A stretch of DNA of 11,704 bases, from contig DNGH01000269.1 in NCBI GenBank assembly GCA_003486285.1, positions 1 through 11,704 of the forward strand. Reading direction: 5' to 3'. Under the pieces are notes generated by a model. The model ran no database searches. It was not told where the DNA came from and saw only the letters and a program-made list of their open reading frames with translations. How positions within the stretch are numbered: position 1 is the first letter of the stretch; each line of letters starts with the position of its first letter. Of this stretch, positions 1-6,274 are shown in pieces. Position numbers and translations under genes: made by a program. Origin of the DNA: Actinomycetota bacterium. GTDB lineage: Bacteria; Actinomycetota; Acidimicrobiia; Spongiisociales; UBA11373.

Positions 1-146
1 AGGGTGTCGAAGCGGCGCTTCAGCTCCGCCCAGCGTTCCACCGCCTCAGCCACCAGGGTGTCGACAACCCGTTTGTCGTAGCCCTTCTTGGCGGAGGGGA
101 TGCCGCGCGTGCCAAAGCCTTCGGGACCGAGATCGTCGTCGCCCAT
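1..146 (-). CDS. Possible DivIVA-like protein, N-terminal fragment
   Basis: A minus-strand reading frame begins at ATG 146 and runs off the left edge, so only about 48 residues are visible. It opens with an acidic start (MGDDDLGPEGFG), followed by a stretch containing KKGYDKRVVDTLVAEAVE and then a charged, probably helical segment (RWAELKRRF). The 'GYD..vVD.l' pattern followed by a helix resembles the N-terminal DivIVA domain of cell-pole and septum-associated coiled-coil proteins; this is a pattern match by eye. It lies 40 bp downstream of the YlbL-like protease on the same strand and may be co-transcribed with it. No clear Shine-Dalgarno sequence precedes the ATG, and in-frame GTG codons just upstream could also serve as starts. 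The coding direction is fairly safe; the family assignment is moderate. Confidence 0.5.
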   Translation of the reverse strand, partial: MGDDDLGPEGFGTRGIPSAKKGYDKRVVDTLVAEAVERWAELKRRFDT

Positions 147-186
147 CACGGGCACGATACCCGTGGAATGAGCCGCCGACCGTTCT

Positions 187-1260
187 TCAGCCTGCGGCGA
201 CGAGGGCCGCCGCCGGTTCCAGGGAATCCAGGTAATCGAGTGCCTCCTGCAGCGTCGTCACCGGCACGATCTCCACCCCATCGCCGGCCGCGGTGAGGGC
301 ATCGGCGTAGTTGTCCAGGGGCACGAAGATGATCTCCACCCCGATCGCCCGCGCCGCAAAGACCTTCTGCCGCACCCCGCCGATGGGCCCCACCGTCTCG
401 TCGAACCGGATCGTCCCGGTGCCGGCGATCACGTGCCCCTTGGTCAGATCGCCCGGGGTGAGCAGATCGATCAGCGTCAGGGCATATGTCATGCCCGCCG
501 AGGGGCCCCCGATGTTGCGTGAGTCGACCGCGACCGCGATGGGCAGGTCGAGGTCGAGGTTCACGGTGTCGAACAGCACCCCCACCATCGGGGCGCCTGC
601 GATGTCCGGATGTGCCGCCAGGGTGATCTCGAGGGTGATGGGTTCCCCGGCCCGGGTGCCTCCGAGCGTGATCGTCTCCCCGATGGCGTGAGTGCGGACC
701 ACCTCCCCCGCCTCCTCCGCAGTGAACACCGGTTCTCCACCGATCACATCGAAGCGGTCCCCCACCTCGATGACCCCAAAGGCCGGGGTCCCCTCGACCA
801 CCTGCAGCACTTCCACGCCCTCACCGACGAAGGTGACGTCGTATCCGAGGTACTCCAGGGCCACGAAGATCGCGGTGTCGATCGACTCGTCCATCGCCTC
901 GAGGTTGGTGCGGGTCACCTGCTCCTGGCTGACCCCGGCGGGGCGCACCACCTCGCGCTGCAGCAGGTCGACCCTGGGGTCGAGGAAACGCGCCTCGAAC
1001 CACTCGAAGGCGTTGACCTCGCGCAGGCCGACGGTGAGCAGGTAGAACTTCCCCTCCGACTCGTATACCTGAGCATCGGTGACGGTGATCAGATCGGCGA
1101 CGTCCTCCACCGGGCCCGGGGAGATGGCGTAATAGGGCAGCTTCACCGGCCACAGCAGCACCACGGCCAGCCCGGTGACCAGGAACGATGCCGCCAGCAC
1201 ATAGGGCCAGCGGGGTGGGCGCGGGGCGCGGTAGACCGGTTCGGTGGAGCCAGCATCCAT
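187..1260 (-). CDS. ylbL: YlbL family membrane protease with PDZ and Lon-type (S16) domains
   Basis: This 357-residue protein has one N-terminal membrane helix (about residues 20-37), an extracytoplasmic region, a PDZ domain (about 136-211) and a C-terminal Lon-type proteolytic domain. The catalytic Ser lies in NIGGPSAGM (about Ser254) and the Lys in GGVRQKVFAAR (about Lys299), giving the Ser-Lys dyad of family S16. No ATPase domain is present. That architecture defines the YlbL family; in Bacillus subtilis YlbL helps remove the SOS division inhibitor YneA. The frame is open upstream to an ATG at 1362, but that start would overlap the divergent gene at 1347. The N-terminal residues it adds look non-native, and MDAGSTEP at 1260 places the membrane helix normally. 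A TACGAT hexamer 10 nt upstream fits a leaderless or nearly leaderless start. The next gene downstream is a possible DivIVA-like protein, a hint at a cell-division setting. Confidence 0.88.
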   Translation of the reverse strand: MDAGSTEPVYRAPRPPRWPYVLAASFLVTGLAVVLLWPVKLPYYAISPGPVEDVADLITVTDAQVYESEGKFYLLTVGLREVNAFEWFEARFLDPRVDLLQREVVRPAGVSQEQVTRTNLEAMDESIDTAIFVALEYLGYDVTFVGEGVEVLQVVEGTPAFGVIEVGDRFDVIGGEPVFTAEEAGEVVRTHAIGETITLGGTRAGEPITLEITLAAHPDIAGAPMVGVLFDTVNLDLDLPIAVAVDSRNIGGPSAGMTYALTLIDLLTPGDLTKGHVIAGTGTIRFDETVGPIGGVRQKVFAARAIGVEIIFVPLDNYADALTAAGDGVEIVPVTTLQEALDYLDSLEPAAALVAAG

Positions 1261-1270
1261 CGGTCTGGTG

Positions 1271-1276
1271 ATCGTA
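1271..1276 (-). promoter_or_regulatory. Possible -10 element for the ylbL-like gene
   Basis: On the minus strand the hexamer TACGAT (TAnnnT type) ends 10 nt before the chosen ATG at 1260. No Shine-Dalgarno sequence lies between them and no convincing -35 box is visible. The placement fits a very short or absent leader, which is common in actinobacteria. Short motifs like this also occur by chance. Confidence 0.3.
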
Positions 1277-1332
1277 CCGGTGCCGAAGGGCAATCCCGAA
1301 GCGGTGCGATGGCGGCAGGGCAGTTCCGGGTC

Positions 1333-1338
1333 TATCGT
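1333..1338 (+). promoter_or_regulatory. Possible -10 element for the DUF6159-type gene
   Basis: The hexamer TATCGT ends 8 nt before ATG 1347. The intervening bases are CGCCGCCC, with no purine-rich ribosome binding site, so a leaderless transcript starting at or near the ATG is plausible. The same hexamer appears at the same kind of position before the Abhydrolase_9 gene (3990-3995). The -35 region is not recognisable. Confidence 0.33.
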
Positions 1339-1346
1339 CGCCGCCC

Positions 1347-2225
1347 ATGGGACGAATCTCACGCACCTTCGAACTGGCCGGGGCCTCGTGGCGGATCCTC
1401 AAGGCGGACAAGGAGTTGGTGATCCTGCCGCTCCTGTCGCTCCTGGCGACCGCGGCGGTGGCCTTCACCTTCATCGGCCCGCTGCTCGACTCCTGCACCA
1501 CCGACGCCAGCGGTGCCGCGGCGTGCGAGCTCGCCACCAGCGACTACATCCTGCTCGCCGTGATGTACGTCACTCTGGCCTTCATCACCATCTTCTTCAA
1601 CGCCGCCTTGGTCCATGCCGCCAACGACCGCATGTCGGGCGGTGACCCCGGCCTGGGGAGCGCCATCCGTGGCGCCATGGTGCGGGTGCATCGCATCCTT
1701 CCCTGGGCGATCGTCTCGGCGACGGTGTCGGTGATCCTGCGCACCATCGAGGAGCGCACCGGCTGGCTCGGCAGAGTGATCGCCGGGATCCTCGGTGTCG
1801 CCTGGTCGCTGGTCACCTTCCTCGTGATCCCGGTGCTGGTCATCGAAGACATCGGCGTCGTCCAGGCGGTGAAGCGTTCCGGGGTTATGTTCAAGAAGAC
1901 CTGGGGCGAGAACATGGCGGCCCAGGTCGGCTTTGGGCTGCTCGGGTTCCTGCTGATGCTCCCGGGCATCGGCGTCGCCGTCTTCGGCTACTCCCAGGGC
2001 GGGTCCACCGGGGCGATCCTGATCGCCGCCGGGGTCGCCTGGATCCTCGTGGTGGTCCTGGTGCTCAGCGCCCTGAACGGGATCTTCCAGACCGCCCTCT
2101 ACCGCTACGCCTCCGGCGCCGGCACCACCGCCTTCCCCGAAGCAGTGATGGCGTCGGCCTTCGCACCGAAGCGGGGCCGCGGCACGAGCGGGTTCACCCG
2201 GATGCCAAGGGGGTTCGGGGGCTGA
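1347..2225 (+). CDS. DUF6159-type polytopic membrane protein
   Basis: This 292-residue protein begins MGRISRTFELAGASWRILK, an amphipathic start typical of DUF6159-type proteins, and then has about six hydrophobic segments (roughly residues 29-50, 65-92, 120-140, 143-168, 192-212 and 222-248). The middle hydrophobic segments are followed by VIEDIGVVQAVKRSGVMFKKTWGEN, a conserved-looking cytoplasmic loop. The tail is short, basic and Gly/Arg-rich (about residues 275-292). Its biochemical role is unknown and no catalytic motif is visible. It diverges from the YlbL-like protease gene with about 86 bp between starts. It converges on the Abhydrolase_9 gene, with a three-unit heptad array 4 bp after its stop. 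The start was chosen because the family motif begins there and the ATG sits next to a plausible -10 hexamer. The protein class is confident; the family name is from memory of its pattern. Confidence 0.8.
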   Translation: MGRISRTFELAGASWRILKADKELVILPLLSLLATAAVAFTFIGPLLDSCTTDASGAAACELATSDYILLAVMYVTLAFITIFFNAALVHAANDRMSGGDPGLGSAIRGAMVRVHRILPWAIVSATVSVILRTIEERTGWLGRVIAGILGVAWSLVTFLVIPVLVIEDIGVVQAVKRSGVMFKKTWGENMAAQVGFGLLGFLLMLPGIGVAVFGYSQGGSTGAILIAAGVAWILVVVLVLSALNGIFQTALYRYASGAGTTAFPEAVMASAFAPKRGRGTSGFTRMPRGFGG

Positions 2226-2228
2226 GGA

Positions 2229-2249
2229 AGTCACCAGTCGCCAGTCGCC
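2229..2249 (+). repeat. Heptad repeat array A (three units)
   Basis: Three consecutive 7-bp units AGTCACC, AGTCGCC, AGTCGCC begin 4 bp after the stop of the plus-strand gene and end 10 bp before the stop of the converging minus-strand gene. They match the RGTCNCC units at 4031-4091. The sequence leading into this array (GCTGAGGAAGTC) resembles the lead-in at 4023-4034 (GCTGAAGAAGTC), which suggests related insertions and not chance. Confidence 0.7.
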
Positions 2250-2258
2250 CCTCGATCC

Positions 2259-3983
2259 TCAGCCTGCGGCTGCGGTCGCCACCGCGGCGAGATGGAGTTT
2301 CAGCCGCTCGGTGTCGGATGCCGCCCAACCCGGAGGATCGGTGACCCCGACCCAGGCGTCGATGTAGGCCGCCGGAGAGTAGACGTGCCCGAAGCCCACC
2401 GGGACCGAGCGGGCAGTCACGATGTCTGCGGCCACCTGGGCCATCGTCACCAGCGGCACCCAAGTCATGCGGGACGGTATCTCCGGCCCGCGTTGGCCGG
2501 TGGCGAGCCACTCGGGGCGACGGAACGCCAGATCCGTCGAGAAGAACACGATCGGATCGGAAGCGTGCTGCAGGTAGACGATCCGGGTTCTACCCCAGTA
2601 CGCAGTGGGGATGTCGAGGGCGTTCTGCTGAGTGGTGAAACGAACCGTCCGGCCGTCCTCGTAGATCGGCAGCCAGGGTGGGCTCCCCGGATCGCGGTCG
2701 GCGACGATGTCGCTGTGCAGTCGGTTCACAAAGGTCGGCCCGGCGAGCAAGGCTCCGTCGATGGGCGCATTGATGATGCTGAGAGTCGATAGCACCGATT
2801 CGACACCCAGCGATCCGAGAGACATCCCGAACAGGTAGATCCGCGGCCTGGTGGAGGCGGGCAGAGTCGACCAGTGGTCGTGGATGATGTCGAACACGAC
2901 TCGCGAGGTCTCCCTGACGACCTCCTGGTCGGCGAGAAGCGAGAGCGAACTCGGAAGGTACGAGTACTGCAGTCCGGCGATGGCGATGTCGCCGTTGTAC
3001 AGGTACTCCAGAGGGTCCACGGCATTGGGGTCGAGCCATCCGGTTCCGGTCGTCGTGGCGACCACCAGAATCTCGCGCTCGAATGCACCGGTCCGCTTCA
3101 ACTCGTCGAGCACCAGGAGCGCCTGCTCCTGCAGCGCGTCAGCCGACTCCAACCCGGCGTATACCCGGATCGGCTCGATGGCGCCCCCTCCGTTGAATGC
3201 GTCGAGCTCGGCGACGGTCGGCCCACCGGCGACAAATGATCGGCCCTGCTTGCCCAGGGTGTCCCAGGCGACCAGCGAACCCGGGCCGCCGGACCTGAGG
3301 AGGGACGCCGGCTGCACCACTCCGGGCGCGGTGCCGGCGTCGCGCACGGAAAAGACCTGGTTGGCGACGGCGAACGCGCCGCTGACCATCACTCCGGTGA
3401 ACACCCACCAAGAGACGAACAACAGGGCGGTAGTGCCGAGCAGGATCGAGAGCCGATGGGGGAGCCGCCGGTTGAGCAGCCGGATCAGCAGGCGAAGCGC
3501 GGCGCGGATCGATCGGGCGGCCACCAGGATCGCGGAACCCAGCAGAATGGTCACGATCACGATCGTCACCCACACGGTGGGCCGGGCCGGATCCATGCCG
3601 AACGTTGCCCGCACCTCGTTCTGCCACCCCACGTGGCGCCACACCGCAGAGAGAGTCATGACTCCCAGCACCACTCCGAGGGCGGCCGTCCTGGCGATCA
3701 CCCGGTTCAGCCGGCTCTGCGGCCGGGGCAGCTCGAGGAACCCCCAAACCCACTGGGCGAGCACCCCCAGCCCGTATCCGATCATCACCGAGATCCCGGA
3801 CACGATCCCCTGAAAGACCCCGCTGCGCGGGAGCAACGAAGGCTCCAGGGAGAGCGCAAAGAAGGCGAGCGCCGTGGTGACACCCACCCCGGAGACATGA
3901 GGCAGCGGTGCTTGCGCTCGCGCATGCGCTTGCGTTGCGGTGCGTTCCGGCGGCGCCGTCGCGGTCTCGGTTACCGGAGCCAT
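2259..3983 (-). CDS. Membrane-anchored Abhydrolase_9 family alpha/beta hydrolase
   Basis: This 574-residue protein has an N-terminal membrane domain of about five helices (roughly residues 34-50, 58-82, 98-114, 138-156, 178-205). A C-terminal hydrolase domain follows from about residue 235. The nucleophile motif is FGMSLGSLG (Ser388). Asp476 in HASDPIVFF and His533 in FGHVYSPAAY are the best candidates for the rest of the triad. Conserved stretches include WDTLGKQGRSFVAGGP, TTTGTGWLDP, GLQYSYLPS and RDPGSPPW, which together fit the Abhydrolase_9 family with its membrane N-domain. The substrate is unknown; esterase or lipase-like chemistry is an inference from the fold. The frame is open to an ATG at 4043, but the extra 20 residues are encoded by the heptad-repeat region, so the start at 3983 (MAPVTETA) is preferred. 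TATCGT lies 6 nt upstream with no ribosome binding site, suggesting a leaderless transcript. Confidence 0.87.
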   Translation of the reverse strand: MAPVTETATAPPERTATQAHARAQAPLPHVSGVGVTTALAFFALSLEPSLLPRSGVFQGIVSGISVMIGYGLGVLAQWVWGFLELPRPQSRLNRVIARTAALGVVLGVMTLSAVWRHVGWQNEVRATFGMDPARPTVWVTIVIVTILLGSAILVAARSIRAALRLLIRLLNRRLPHRLSILLGTTALLFVSWWVFTGVMVSGAFAVANQVFSVRDAGTAPGVVQPASLLRSGGPGSLVAWDTLGKQGRSFVAGGPTVAELDAFNGGGAIEPIRVYAGLESADALQEQALLVLDELKRTGAFEREILVVATTTGTGWLDPNAVDPLEYLYNGDIAIAGLQYSYLPSSLSLLADQEVVRETSRVVFDIIHDHWSTLPASTRPRIYLFGMSLGSLGVESVLSTLSIINAPIDGALLAGPTFVNRLHSDIVADRDPGSPPWLPIYEDGRTVRFTTQQNALDIPTAYWGRTRIVYLQHASDPIVFFSTDLAFRRPEWLATGQRGPEIPSRMTWVPLVTMAQVAADIVTARSVPVGFGHVYSPAAYIDAWVGVTDPPGWAASDTERLKLHLAAVATAAAG

Positions 3984-3989
3984 GCAGGC

Positions 3990-3995
3990 ACGATA
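3990..3995 (-). promoter_or_regulatory. Possible -10 element for the Abhydrolase_9 gene
   Basis: On the minus strand TATCGT ends 6 nt before ATG 3983 and no Shine-Dalgarno sequence is present. This is the same hexamer and nearly the same spacing as seen before the gene at 1347. No clear -35 element is visible. Confidence 0.33.
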
Positions 3996-4030
3996 TCGCT
4001 GCGCATGCCGAAGGGATCGCGGGCTGAAGA

Positions 4031-4091
4031 AGTCTCCAGTCACCAGTCACCGGTCACCAGTCGGGTCCCCGGTCTCCAGTCGCCGGTCCCC
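4031..4091 (+). repeat. Heptad repeat array B (RGTCNCC units)
   Basis: The units AGTCTCC, AGTCACC, AGTCACC, GGTCACC run head to tail from 4031 to 4058. An imperfect stretch follows (4059-4070), and then GGTCTCC, AGTCGCC, GGTCCCC (4071-4091). A small hairpin is possible at 4083-4098 (CCGGTC, loop CCCA, GACCGG). The array lies upstream of the Abhydrolase_9 start and is the inverted partner of the array at 4138-4184. No protein-coding signal was found in 3996-4184. Confidence 0.75.
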
Positions 4092-4127
4092 AGACCGGGG
4101 GCGTCGCGTCCGGTCGACATAGGTCCC

Positions 4128-4143
4128 GTCACCAACCGGTGAC
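4128..4143. repeat. Small inverted repeat at the axis between heptad arrays
   Basis: GTCACC, loop AACC, GGTGAC forms a perfect 6-bp stem. It lies where the RGTCNCC orientation on the left switches to the GGNGACY orientation on the right, so it marks the symmetry axis of the whole repeat region. Confidence 0.55.
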
Positions 4144-4184
4144 TGGAGACTGATGACTGGGGACCATGATGGAGACTGGAGACC
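4138..4184 (-). repeat. Heptad repeat array C (inverted orientation)
   Basis: Plus-strand units GGTGACT, GGAGACT, GATGACT, GGGGACC (4138-4165), a 5-bp break, then GGAGACT and GGAGACC (4171-4184). These are the reverse complement of the unit type in arrays A and B. On the minus strand the array directly follows the stop-codon hairpin of the last permease gene. Confidence 0.75.
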
Positions 4185-4209
4185 GAGGACTTCGCTCAGC
4201 GAAGTCCTC
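4185..4209 (-). terminator. Perfect hairpin over the stop codon of the importer operon
   Basis: GAGGACTTCGCT and AGCGAAGTCCTC flank a single central base, a perfect 25-bp palindrome that would fold as an 11-bp stem with a 3-nt loop (or 10 bp with 5 nt). It includes the TGA stop (4196-4198) of the second permease, so the last codons are part of the stem. There is no T-tract after it on the minus strand. It may therefore act as a factor-dependent terminator or a 3'-end stabiliser, not a classic intrinsic terminator. Confidence 0.55.
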
Positions 4210-5131
4210 TTATGAACGGCTGCGCCAGGGCCTTCGGCTGACGATTCTGCTTGGTGATCGCCAACATGACGACGATGGTGAGCACGTAGGGCAGGGCGGC
4301 GAGCATCTGGGCGTTGAACTGATAGCCCAGCACCGGCACGGTCAGGCGCAGAGCGTCCGCAAAGCCGAACACCAGGGCACCGAGCAGCGTGCCTCCCAGC
4401 GTCCAGCCACCGAAGTACACCGCGGCGATGGCGATGAAGCCACGGCCGCCGACGGCGGCGGTGTCGAAGGTGCCGACCTGGCCGAGCACCAGGTAGGCGC
4501 CGCCGAGGCCGGCGAGCATGCCGCCGTAGACGATCGCCTGGCGGCGGCGCTTGTTGACGTCGATGCCGGACACGTCGCTGGCCTGGGGGTTCTCCCCCAC
4601 CGCCCGCACCTCGAGGCCCCAACGGGTGCGGTACAACAGCCACCAGGTCAGCGGAATCAGTGGGTAGAGGAGGTAGGTGGGCCAGGTCTGGCCAAACAGG
4701 GCCGGCCCGATCAACGGGATGTCGACCAGACCGGGGATCTCCACGACCATGGCGCGGCGCGCCAGCGGATCGATGATGGCGTTGAAGAACCCGGCGAGAC
4801 CGATCACGAGCACATTGGCGGTGAGACCGACCACGAACTGATCTGCCGTGAGGCGATGACTCATGTTGGCCTGGATCAGCGCGACCAACACTCCGCCGAA
4901 CACTCCGGCGGCCAGGCCGATCACCGACGACTCGGTGAGGTGGTACCCCACGGTCCCGGCAAAGGCGCCGGCGAGCAGCGATCCCTCCACCGAGATGTTG
5001 ATCGTTCCGGCCTTCTCGGCGACCAGCTCACCCAGGGCCGCAAAGGCGAGGAACCCACCAAGGCGAACCGCGCTGCCGTACATCGTCTCGCTGCCGAAGA
5101 TGTCGAGGAGGGCCGAGAAGAAGTCGCTCAT
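4196..5131 (-). CDS. ABC transporter permease, BMP/nucleoside-type importer (second permease)
   Basis: This 311-residue hydrophobic protein of the BPD_transp_2 type has about eight to ten membrane segments. The stretch EKAGTINISVEGSLLAGAFAG (about residues 39-59) is the hallmark of the smaller permease of BMP-dependent importers (NupQ/YufQ-like). The protein continues with GLTANVLVIGLAGFFNAI and ends in a basic tail. It would pair with the permease encoded just upstream to form the membrane channel. The gene starts at ATG 5131, 3 bp after the stop of that permease, so translation is probably coupled. It is the last gene of the operon. The transported compound cannot be told from the sequence. 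Confidence 0.9.
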   Translation of the reverse strand: MSDFFSALLDIFGSETMYGSAVRLGGFLAFAALGELVAEKAGTINISVEGSLLAGAFAGTVGYHLTESSVIGLAAGVFGGVLVALIQANMSHRLTADQFVVGLTANVLVIGLAGFFNAIIDPLARRAMVVEIPGLVDIPLIGPALFGQTWPTYLLYPLIPLTWWLLYRTRWGLEVRAVGENPQASDVSGIDVNKRRRQAIVYGGMLAGLGGAYLVLGQVGTFDTAAVGGRGFIAIAAVYFGGWTLGGTLLGALVFGFADALRLTVPVLGYQFNAQMLAALPYVLTIVVMLAITKQNRQPKALAQPFIRGLR

Positions 5132-5134
5132 CGG

Positions 5135-6274
5135 CTACACCCGGTCTCCGGTGGCGGCGGCCACGGCGCGACGGCGCTCCCGGACGAACGAAACCGCCGG
5201 CGGGATCAGCAGCGCCAGCACCAGCAGCGCCTGGGTGACGTCGACGATCTTGCGGTCGACGCCGGTGGAGGCGAGGAAGCCCGATCCGGTGCGGAGCGCG
5301 GCGAACAGCAGGGCCATGGGGATGCAGGCGATCGGCCGACTCCGGGCGAGCAACGCCACCAGCAGACCCTGCCATCCGATATTGGTGGAGAACCCCGGGG
5401 TGAAGCGATACGACGAACTCCCCGAAGCCAGCATCATCGCTCCGGCGAGCCCGGCGAACGCCCCCGAGATGAACAGAGCCCGGGATCCGGTGTGTTTGGC
5501 GGCAATCCCGATCTTCTGGGCGACGATCGGGTTGTGCCCGAGCACCCGGAGGCGGAAACCCCACACGGTGCGGGCCAGGACGAAGGCCACCAAAAGCGCC
5601 AGGATCACGGCGAGGATCACTCCCAGGGAGAAGCTGTTGCCGAGGATGTGGATCTCGGGAAGGTGGGTGTCGGCGTCGAGGGCGGCACTGGTCTGGGCAC
5701 GCTGGGGGCGATTGGGATCGTTGTCGCGCAGGAACCACGCGGTGATCACGGCGAACCCGGTCAGCTGCAGGGCCACGAAGACCATCAGCAGCGTCGAGAT
5801 CACCTCGGGCACGCCGCGCCGGTAGCGCATCACCGCCGAGATCCCGGCAAAGGCACCCCCGGCGAACGCGCCGAGGACGAGGCCGACGACCAGGAGCAGG
5901 ACTCCCGGACCTTCCATCTTGGTGCCGGCGACCGCCATGAGCATCGCGCCCATGAGCAGCTGGCCCTCCTGGCCGATGTTGAACAGGCCGGCCCGCACCG
6001 CCACCACCGTCCCCAGGGCGACCAGCAGCATCGGCATGGCGACGGTGAGCGTGTTGCCCCAGCGGCCGGGGGCGAGGAACGCTCCATCGAGGAGGGCACC
6101 GAACACCCTCTGCCACGAGTGGCCCGTCATCGCCACCAAGAGGGCGGACAGGCCGAGCGCCCCGAGAATGCTGGCCACATAGAGCAGCGCCATCTCGCCC
6201 CGGGTGCGCCACGGTCCCTCGGCGACGAACTGCGGTGGGGCCGCCGCGGGAGGCTGGGTATCGGCAGCGGTCAC
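5135..6274 (-). CDS. ABC transporter permease, BMP/nucleoside-type importer (first permease)
   Basis: This 379-residue protein has a polar N-terminal tail of about 26 residues, then about eight to ten membrane helices. The motif VRAGLFNIGQEGQLLMGA (about residues 93-110) is characteristic of the larger permease in BMP-type importers (NupP/YufP-like). The start is a GTG at 6274 whose bases overlap the TGA stop of the ATPase gene (GTGA), a typical translational coupling arrangement. A purine-rich stretch (GGAAGGGGAAG on the minus strand) precedes it. With the neighbouring permease it would form a heterodimeric channel. The insert QTSAALDADTHLPEIHILGN (about residues 193-212) is a probable extracytoplasmic loop. 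Confidence 0.9.
   Translation of the reverse strand: MTAADTQPPAAAPPQFVAEGPWRTRGEMALLYVASILGALGLSALLVAMTGHSWQRVFGALLDGAFLAPGRWGNTLTVAMPMLLVALGTVVAVRAGLFNIGQEGQLLMGAMLMAVAGTKMEGPGVLLLVVGLVLGAFAGGAFAGISAVMRYRRGVPEVISTLLMVFVALQLTGFAVITAWFLRDNDPNRPQRAQTSAALDADTHLPEIHILGNSFSLGVILAVILALLVAFVLARTVWGFRLRVLGHNPIVAQKIGIAAKHTGSRALFISGAFAGLAGAMMLASGSSSYRFTPGFSTNIGWQGLLVALLARSRPIACIPMALLFAALRTGSGFLASTGVDRKIVDVTQALLVLALLIPPAVSFVRERRRAVAAATGDRV

Noticed and set aside
1261..1362. Upstream extension of the ylbL-like gene to ATG 1362
   Set aside because: It would overlap the divergent gene and adds residues without family character before the usual N-terminus.
610..1422. Plus-strand frame opposite the ylbL-like gene
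   Set aside because: No domain pattern, unusual composition, and it covers the catalytic domain of a recognisable protease on the other strand.
3984..4043. Upstream extension of the Abhydrolase_9 gene to ATG 4043
   Set aside because: The extra codons come from the heptad-repeat region, and the better start at 3983 lies just after a plausible -10 hexamer.
4031..4184. CRISPR array
   Set aside because: Units are 7 bp, contiguous and degenerate, with no spacers and no cas genes nearby.
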